Positions 59,341-64,000 of a stretch of DNA of 64,000 bases are shown piece by piece. The DNA comes from Cellulomonas terrae (lineage in GTDB: Bacteria > Actinomycetota > Actinomycetes > Actinomycetales > Cellulomonadaceae). The DNA lies in contig NZ_BJWH01000008.1 of NCBI RefSeq assembly GCF_007990265.1, positions 62,001 to 126,000 of the forward strand, in the 5' to 3' direction. The notes under the pieces are model-generated. The model saw only the letters and a list, made by a program, of their open reading frames with translations, searched no databases and was not told the origin of the DNA. How positions within the stretch are numbered: the first letter of the stretch is position 1; every line of letters starts with the position of its first letter. Both the position numbers and the translations under genes were made by a program.

Positions 59341-60536
59341 CGGGGTGCCTCCGCGAAGGTGAGGGGCTCGTCGGCCTCGCGGGCGTGGAGCGCGGGCGCG
59401 CCGAGCGTCGGGGACCCGGGTCCGAGGCGGGCCAGCCGGGCGAGCAGTACCCAGTCGACGACGGCCAGGGTCGCGATGAGCCCGACGAGCACGGCGAGCG
59501 AGACGAGCACGGTCGTGGCGCTGTGCGTGGAGGTGGCGTCGGAGGTCCGCAGCACCCCGACGACGACCCACGGCTGCCGGCCGATCTCGCGGGCGAGCCA
59601 GCCGAAGATCGCCAGCACGAACGGGAGGGGCAGCACGGCGGTGAGGAAGGCGTAGACGGCGTTACGGAACGGCAGCCGGAACAGCGCGCCGCGGATCATG
59701 AGCGCCAGCATCGGGAACGCGCCGAGGAACAGCACGAAGCCGCCCAGGACCATGAGGCCGAGCGCGGTGCCGACCACGGGGGACTGCCCGGCCGCGGCGT
59801 CGTCGGCGAGGTAGGAGAACTGCGAGAACCCGAACCCGACCGCGAGCAGCGCCCCCACCGACCCCACCACCACGCCGGTGCGCAGCGAGCGCTGGAACAG
59901 CTCGTCGTAGCCGGTCTGGCGGCGCAGGTGCCAGGCGCTGATCCCGATGACGACGAACGCACCGGCCAGCAGGCACGCACCGATGACGTGACCGAGCGAC
60001 AGGACCGAGGCGGGGTTGAGCACGAGCGCCGCGGGGTCGGTGACGTGGGCGACGCCGTCGCGCAGCTCGTAGCCGACCGGGTTGCGCAGGAACCCGTTGG
60101 CGACCATGACGGCGAACGCCGACGCGTACCCCGTGAGCACGACGAGCCAGAAGACCGCGGTGTGCACCCACCGGTCCAGCTGGTGCCAGCCGAACACCCA
60201 CAGCCCGAGCAGCGTCGACTCGAGGAAGAACGCGACCATCGTCTCGACGGCGAGCGGGGCGCCGAACACCTCGCCGGCGACGTCGAGCAGCCCCGGGAAG
60301 TGCAGCCCGAACTGGAGCTCCAGCAGGATCCCGGCGACGATCCCGAGCGCGTAGTTGACGAGGTACAGCTGGCCCCAGAACCGGGTGGCGTACTGGTGGA
60401 CGTCGAGGCGGGTGACCGCCCAGCGGGTCTGGAAGATCGCGACCACGGGTCCGAGGCCCAGGGTCACGAGGACGAACAGGAAGTGGAAGCCCGCGAGCAG
60501 GGCGAACTGCGTGCGGGCGGCGTCGACGGCGCTCAC
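59337..60536 (-). CDS. cydA: Cytochrome bd oxidase subunit I, short Q-loop type
   Basis: A 399-aa haem-binding subunit of a quinol oxidase that reduces O2 under low oxygen or stress. Conserved parts are ARTQFALLAGFHFLFVLVTLGLG (haem b595 His), FFLESTLLGLWVFGWHQL (Glu ligands), ANGFLRNPVGYEL and REIGRQPWVVVGVLRT (GRQPW motif). At ~400 aa it lacks the long Q-loop of E. coli, and the sequence is typical of the CIO/short-loop group. GTG 60536 follows TAGCGT (plus 60544-60549) by 7 nt, indicating a leaderless mRNA. Confidence 0.94.
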   Translation of the reverse strand: MSAVDAARTQFALLAGFHFLFVLVTLGLGPVVAIFQTRWAVTRLDVHQYATRFWGQLYLVNYALGIVAGILLELQFGLHFPGLLDVAGEVFGAPLAVETMVAFFLESTLLGLWVFGWHQLDRWVHTAVFWLVVLTGYASAFAVMVANGFLRNPVGYELRDGVAHVTDPAALVLNPASVLSLGHVIGACLLAGAFVVIGISAWHLRRQTGYDELFQRSLRTGVVVGSVGALLAVGFGFSQFSYLADDAAAGQSPVVGTALGLMVLGGFVLFLGAFPMLALMIRGALFRLPFRNAVYAFLTAVLPLPFVLAIFGWLAREIGRQPWVVVGVLRTSDATSTHSATTVLVSLAVLVGLIATLAVVDWVLLARLARLGPGSPTLGAPALHAREADEPLTFAEAPR

Positions 60537-60684
60537 GAGAGGGACGCTAGAGCCGGGAGACGGCCGCGGACCCGGCTCCCGGGGGAAGATCGGGGACGGT
60601 TCCGGGTGGTCCCCGAGGTGGACCGGCGCACCGGTCAGGGTGGTCCCGGAGTGCGGGGCGCGGGTGCTCGTGATCGGCTGGGGC

Positions 60685-61782
60685 ATGGCTCTGCGGAGGG
60701 TGACCGGGTGCGCGCTCGTCGTCGCCCTCGGGGCGCTCGCGGGCTGCACCGCACAGGACAGCCCGGAGACCGCACCGGCCGCGGCATCCCAGCCTCCGTC
60801 GGTGGAGGTGACCGACGTCGACGACGTCGTCGGCGACCTCGACGTGCCGTGGGGGCTCGCGTTCCTGCCGGACGGCGACGCCGTGGTCACGCTGCGCAAC
60901 GAGGCGGCGCTGGTGGTCGTCGGTCCCGACGGCTCGGCGACGGACGTGACCGGGCCGGGCGCCGACGAGCTCACCGACCTCGTCGTGCCCGGTGGCGAGG
61001 GTGGCCTGCTGGGCGTGACGGTCCTGGGCGCGGACGGCACCACCGTGGACCTGGCCCTGTACGCGACCGCGGCCGACGACAACCGGGTCCTGCGCGGCAC
61101 GCTCGACGGGTCGGTCCTGGGGGACCTGCGACCGATCCTCACGGGCATCGAGAAGGCCGGGAACCACAACGGTGGCCGGCTCGCGGTCGGGCCGGACGGC
61201 TTCCTGTACGTCACCACCGGCGACGCGGGCGACCCGCCGTCGGCGCAGGACCCGGACAGCCTCAACGGCAAGATCCTGCGCATCACCCCCGACGGTGAGC
61301 CCGCGCCGGGCAACCCCGACGACGGCTCACCGGTGTGGAGCCTGGGGCACCGCAACGTGCAGGGGCTGGGCTGGGCGCCCGACGGCCGGATGTTCGCCTC
61401 GGAGTTCGGCCAGAACACGTGGGACGAGCTCAACGTGATCGAGCCCGGCGCCAACTACGGGTGGCCGGAGGTCGAGGGGATCGGCGACGGGTTCGTGTCG
61501 CCGGTGGCGCAGTGGCCCACCACGGACGCGTCGCCGAGCGGTCTGGCCGTCACCGACGAGGGCGTCTACCTCGCCGGGCTGCGCGGCGAGCGGCTGTGGC
61601 GGGTGCCGCTGACCGACGACGGCGTCGGCACCCCGGGGGCGCTGCTGGAGGGGGAGCGCGGGCGGCTGCGCGCGGTCGAGCCGGCGCCCGACGGGTCGCT
61701 GTGGGTCGTCACAGGGAACACCGACGGCCGCGGCGACGTCCGCGACGGCGACGACCGGATCCTGCGGCTGGTCGTCGACTGA
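60685..61782 (+). CDS. PQQ-type sugar dehydrogenase-like lipoprotein
   Basis: 365 aa with lipobox LAGC (Cys about 20), so it is lipid-anchored outside the membrane. The beta-propeller motifs are LDVPWGLAFLPDGD, GGEGGLLGVTV, NHNGGRLAVGPDGFLYVTTGDAG, SLNGKILRITPDG and GHRNVQGLGW, matching the GSDH family that oxidises aldoses with PQQ and Ca. The His and Arg needed at the active site are kept in GNHNGG and GHRN. No PQQ synthesis gene is nearby, so the cofactor may be scavenged. Confidence 0.92.
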   Translation: MALRRVTGCALVVALGALAGCTAQDSPETAPAAASQPPSVEVTDVDDVVGDLDVPWGLAFLPDGDAVVTLRNEAALVVVGPDGSATDVTGPGADELTDLVVPGGEGGLLGVTVLGADGTTVDLALYATAADDNRVLRGTLDGSVLGDLRPILTGIEKAGNHNGGRLAVGPDGFLYVTTGDAGDPPSAQDPDSLNGKILRITPDGEPAPGNPDDGSPVWSLGHRNVQGLGWAPDGRMFASEFGQNTWDELNVIEPGANYGWPEVEGIGDGFVSPVAQWPTTDASPSGLAVTDEGVYLAGLRGERLWRVPLTDDGVGTPGALLEGERGRLRAVEPAPDGSLWVVTGNTDGRGDVRDGDDRILRLVVD

Positions 61783-61813
61783 GCGCGCGCGCACGCTCAC
61801 CTAGGATCGGCGC

Positions 61814-63607
61814 ATGTCTCGCATCCTCTCGGCCGTCGCGTGGCCCTACGCGAACGGCCCCCGCCACATCGGTCACGTCGCCGGCTTCGGTGTCCCGTCG
61901 GACATCTTCAGCCGCTACAACCGGATGGCGGGCAACGAGGTGCTCATGGTCTCCGGCACCGACGAGCACGGGACGCCGATCCTGGTGCTGGCCGACCAGG
62001 AGGGCCTGGGCCCGCAGGAGCTGGCCGACAAGTACAACCGCGTGGTCGTCGAGGACCTGGTGAACCTGGGTCTGAGCTACGACCTGTTCACGCGGACGAC
62101 GACGCGCAACCACTACGCGGTCGTGCAGGAGATGTTCCGCACGGTGCACAAGAACGGCTACATGATCGAGCAGTCGTCCTTGGGGGCCATCTCGCCGAGC
62201 ACGGGCCGCACGCTGCCCGACCGGTACGTGGAGGGCACCTGCCCGATCTGCGGGTACGACGGGGCGCGCGGCGACCAGTGCGACAACTGCGGCAACCAGC
62301 TGGACGCGATCGACCTCATCAACCCGCGCAGCCGGATCAACGGCGAGACGCCGAAGTTCGTCGAGTCGAACCACTTCTTCCTCGACCTGCCCGCGCTCGC
62401 CGGCGCCCTGGAGGCGTGGCTCAGGACGCGCACGGACTGGCGCCCGAACGTCCTGAACTTCTCGCTCAACCTCATCGACGACCTGCGCCCCCGGGCCATG
62501 TCCCGGGACATCGACTGGGGCATCCCGATCCCGCTGGAGGGCTGGGCGGACAACCCGAACAAGCGCCTCTACGTGTGGTTCGACGCGGTCATCGGGTACC
62601 TGTCGGCGTCGATCGAGTGGGCGCGCCGCAAGGGCGACCCGGACGCCTGGCGTCCCTTCTGGAACGACCCCGAGGCCCTGAGCTACTACTTCATGGGCAA
62701 GGACAACATCACGTTCCACTCGCAGATCTGGCCGGCCGAGCTGCTGGCCTACGACGGTCGCGGGGCGAAGGGTGGCTCGCCCGGGCAGTTCGGCGCGCTG
62801 AACCTGCCCACCGAGGTGGTCTCCAGCGAGTTCCTGACGATGGAGGGCAAGCAGTTCAGCTCGTCGCGCGGCGTCGTCATCTACGTGCGCGACGTCCTGT
62901 CCCGCTACCAGCCGGACGCGCTGCGGTACTTCCTGTCGGTGGCCGGGCCGGAGAACCAGGACTCCGACTTCACGTGGGCGGACTTCAAGACGCGGACCAA
63001 CTCCGAGCTCGTCGCGGGCTGGGGCAACCTGGTCAACCGCACGGCGAGCCTGATCCACAAGAACTTCGGCGAGATCCCGGCGCCCGGTGAGCTGCAGCCG
63101 GTCGACCAGGGTCTGCTCGCGGCCACGTCGGCGGGCTTCGACAAGGTCGGCGGTCTGATCGGCACCCACCGCAACCGTGCCGCGGTCAGCGAGGCGATGC
63201 GCGTGGTCCAGGAGGCCAACCGGTACATCTCCGAGACAGAGCCGTGGAAGCTCACGCAGGACCGGGACCGTCTCGGCACGGTGCTGCACACGGCCGCGCA
63301 GGCGGTCAGCGACGCCAACACGCTGCTGGCGCCGTTCCTGCCGCACTCCGCCCAGAAGGTGCACGAGACGTTCGGCCGCACGGGCACGTTCTCGCCGCTG
63401 CCGCGGATCGACGAGGTCACCGACCTCGACGACGACTCGCGCCACTACCCGGTGATCACCGGCGACTACGAGCTCGGACGGACCGTCGCGCCGTGGGGGT
63501 CGAGCCCGGTCGTGCCCGGGACGCCCGTCGGCAAGCCCGTGCCCGTCTTCACCAAGCTCGACGACTCGATCGTCGAGGAGGAGCTCGAGCGGCTGCGTCA
63601 GGCCTGA
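61814..63607 (+). CDS. metG: Methionyl-tRNA synthetase
   Basis: A 597-aa class I synthetase. HIGH is HIGH in [10 protein letters not shown], the zinc knuckle is [18 protein letters not shown], the Met pocket is DIDWGIPIP with [12 protein letters not shown], and KMSKS is replaced by KQFSSSRG as in other actinobacteria. No C-terminal tRNA-binding domain is present, giving the short form. ATG 61814 follows TAGGAT by 6 nt, so a leaderless mRNA is likely. It overlaps tatD by TGATG. Confidence 0.97.
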   Translation: MSRILSAVAWPYANGPRHIGHVAGFGVPSDIFSRYNRMAGNEVLMVSGTDEHGTPILVLADQEGLGPQELADKYNRVVVEDLVNLGLSYDLFTRTTTRNHYAVVQEMFRTVHKNGYMIEQSSLGAISPSTGRTLPDRYVEGTCPICGYDGARGDQCDNCGNQLDAIDLINPRSRINGETPKFVESNHFFLDLPALAGALEAWLRTRTDWRPNVLNFSLNLIDDLRPRAMSRDIDWGIPIPLEGWADNPNKRLYVWFDAVIGYLSASIEWARRKGDPDAWRPFWNDPEALSYYFMGKDNITFHSQIWPAELLAYDGRGAKGGSPGQFGALNLPTEVVSSEFLTMEGKQFSSSRGVVIYVRDVLSRYQPDALRYFLSVAGPENQDSDFTWADFKTRTNSELVAGWGNLVNRTASLIHKNFGEIPAPGELQPVDQGLLAATSAGFDKVGGLIGTHRNRAAVSEAMRVVQEANRYISETEPWKLTQDRDRLGTVLHTAAQAVSDANTLLAPFLPHSAQKVHETFGRTGTFSPLPRIDEVTDLDDDSRHYPVITGDYELGRTVAPWGSSPVVPGTPVGKPVPVFTKLDDSIVEEELERLRQA

Positions 63608-64000
63608 TGGCGCGGACGCGGACGACCGGGTGGCCCGAACCGCCCGAGCCCCTGCCCCTCGCGGTCGTCGACAACCACACGCACCTGGAGTCGGTGGTCA
63701 CCTGGGAGGGGTCCCCGTCCCTGGCTGCGCACCTGGAGCGCGCGTCGTCGGTGGGGGTGCCGCGCATGGTGCAGGTGGGCTGCGACGTGGAGGCGATCGC
63801 CTGGACCGACGACGCGGTGCGCACCCACCCGCAGCTCCTCGGGGCCGTCGCCGTCCACCCGAACGAGGCCGTCCGGCACGCGGGGGTCGTCGAGGCCGCA
63901 CCCGACGGCCTCGAGCCCGAGCCGCCGTACGAGGTCCCGCTGGCGGACGCGATCGACCTCGTGGAGCGCACCGCCCGGGCCAACCCCCGCATCCGCGCCA
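63607..64000 (+). CDS. tatD: TatD-family metal-dependent hydrolase, 3' end outside window
   Basis: Only the first ~131 codons are present. After an N-terminal extension the metal-binding motif is VVDNHTHLES (DxHxH), and MVQVGCDVEAIAWTDDAV and GAVAVHPNEA follow the TatD order (TIGCDL..., VGVHPH...). The family are 3'-5' DNA exonucleases. ATG 63607 shares bases with the metG stop; metG-tatD is a conserved pair. Confidence 0.92.
   Translation, partial: MARTRTTGWPEPPEPLPLAVVDNHTHLESVVTWEGSPSLAAHLERASSVGVPRMVQVGCDVEAIAWTDDAVRTHPQLLGAVAVHPNEAVRHAGVVEAAPDGLEPEPPYEVPLADAIDLVERTARANPRIRA

Overview
The window is high-GC DNA with dense, often overlapping genes (ATGA, GTGA and TGATG junctions), frequent GTG starts, and many genes whose start codon lies 6-8 nt after a TAnnnT-type -10 box (probable leaderless mRNAs). 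It also keeps an actinobacterial gene order: mscL, a zinc-ribbon chaperone like M. tuberculosis Rv0991c, 5-formyl-THF cyclo-ligase, galU, moeA/glp, rimJ, a membrane gene, tRNA-Ala, then pmt, rsmI, metG, tatD. This points to a chromosome of an Actinomycetota, most likely a Cellulomonas-like member of Micrococcales; the genus is inference. Both ends are cut: an ABC permease at the left and tatD at the right.

Layout. 1-3220: a LacI-controlled sugar ABC uptake operon with a visible operator. 3442-17162: a biosynthetic-looking island. Its minus arm encodes an alpha-oxoamine synthase, three PurD-type ATP-grasp ligases (one strongly diverged), an HprK-like kinase and an unrecognised protein. Its plus arm encodes an ABC-2 transporter, a nucleotidyltransferase-like protein, an 18-residue lysine-rich peptide behind a perfect Shine-Dalgarno sequence, and a GNAT-like protein. 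17434-28186: SNF2-type ATPase, an HxlR/VOC pair, an ECF42 sigma factor with its DGPF (YCII) partner, and assorted enzymes. 28343-33824: MATE and MFS exporters and an oxidoreductase, with TetR regulators and clear operators. 33971-36114: an XRE-TPR regulator followed by two 40-residue exported peptides sharing Pro-Cys-Cys-Lys at the same positions, ended by strong hairpins. 36187-41836: a giant degenerate SF1-helicase-like protein and small genes. 41969-51387: the conserved core block with a CIRCE-like element before the chaperone gene, and a penicillin-acylase-like gene inserted. 51453-64000: an ArsR/SRPBCC pair, a BASS-type transporter, a GH20 hexosaminidase, protein O-mannosyltransferase, rsmI, cytochrome bd, a sugar dehydrogenase lipoprotein, metG and tatD.

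Two systems look new to me. First, the 4.4-17.2 kb island, where a tiny basic peptide could be the scaffold or precursor for amide ligation, phosphorylation and alpha-oxoamine chemistry, followed by export. Second, the XRE-TPR regulator with twin CCK peptides, whose architecture resembles Firmicutes RRNPP peptide signalling. Functions of both are inference from gene content; the gene structures are read directly from the sequence. No CRISPR array, IS element or integrase was seen.
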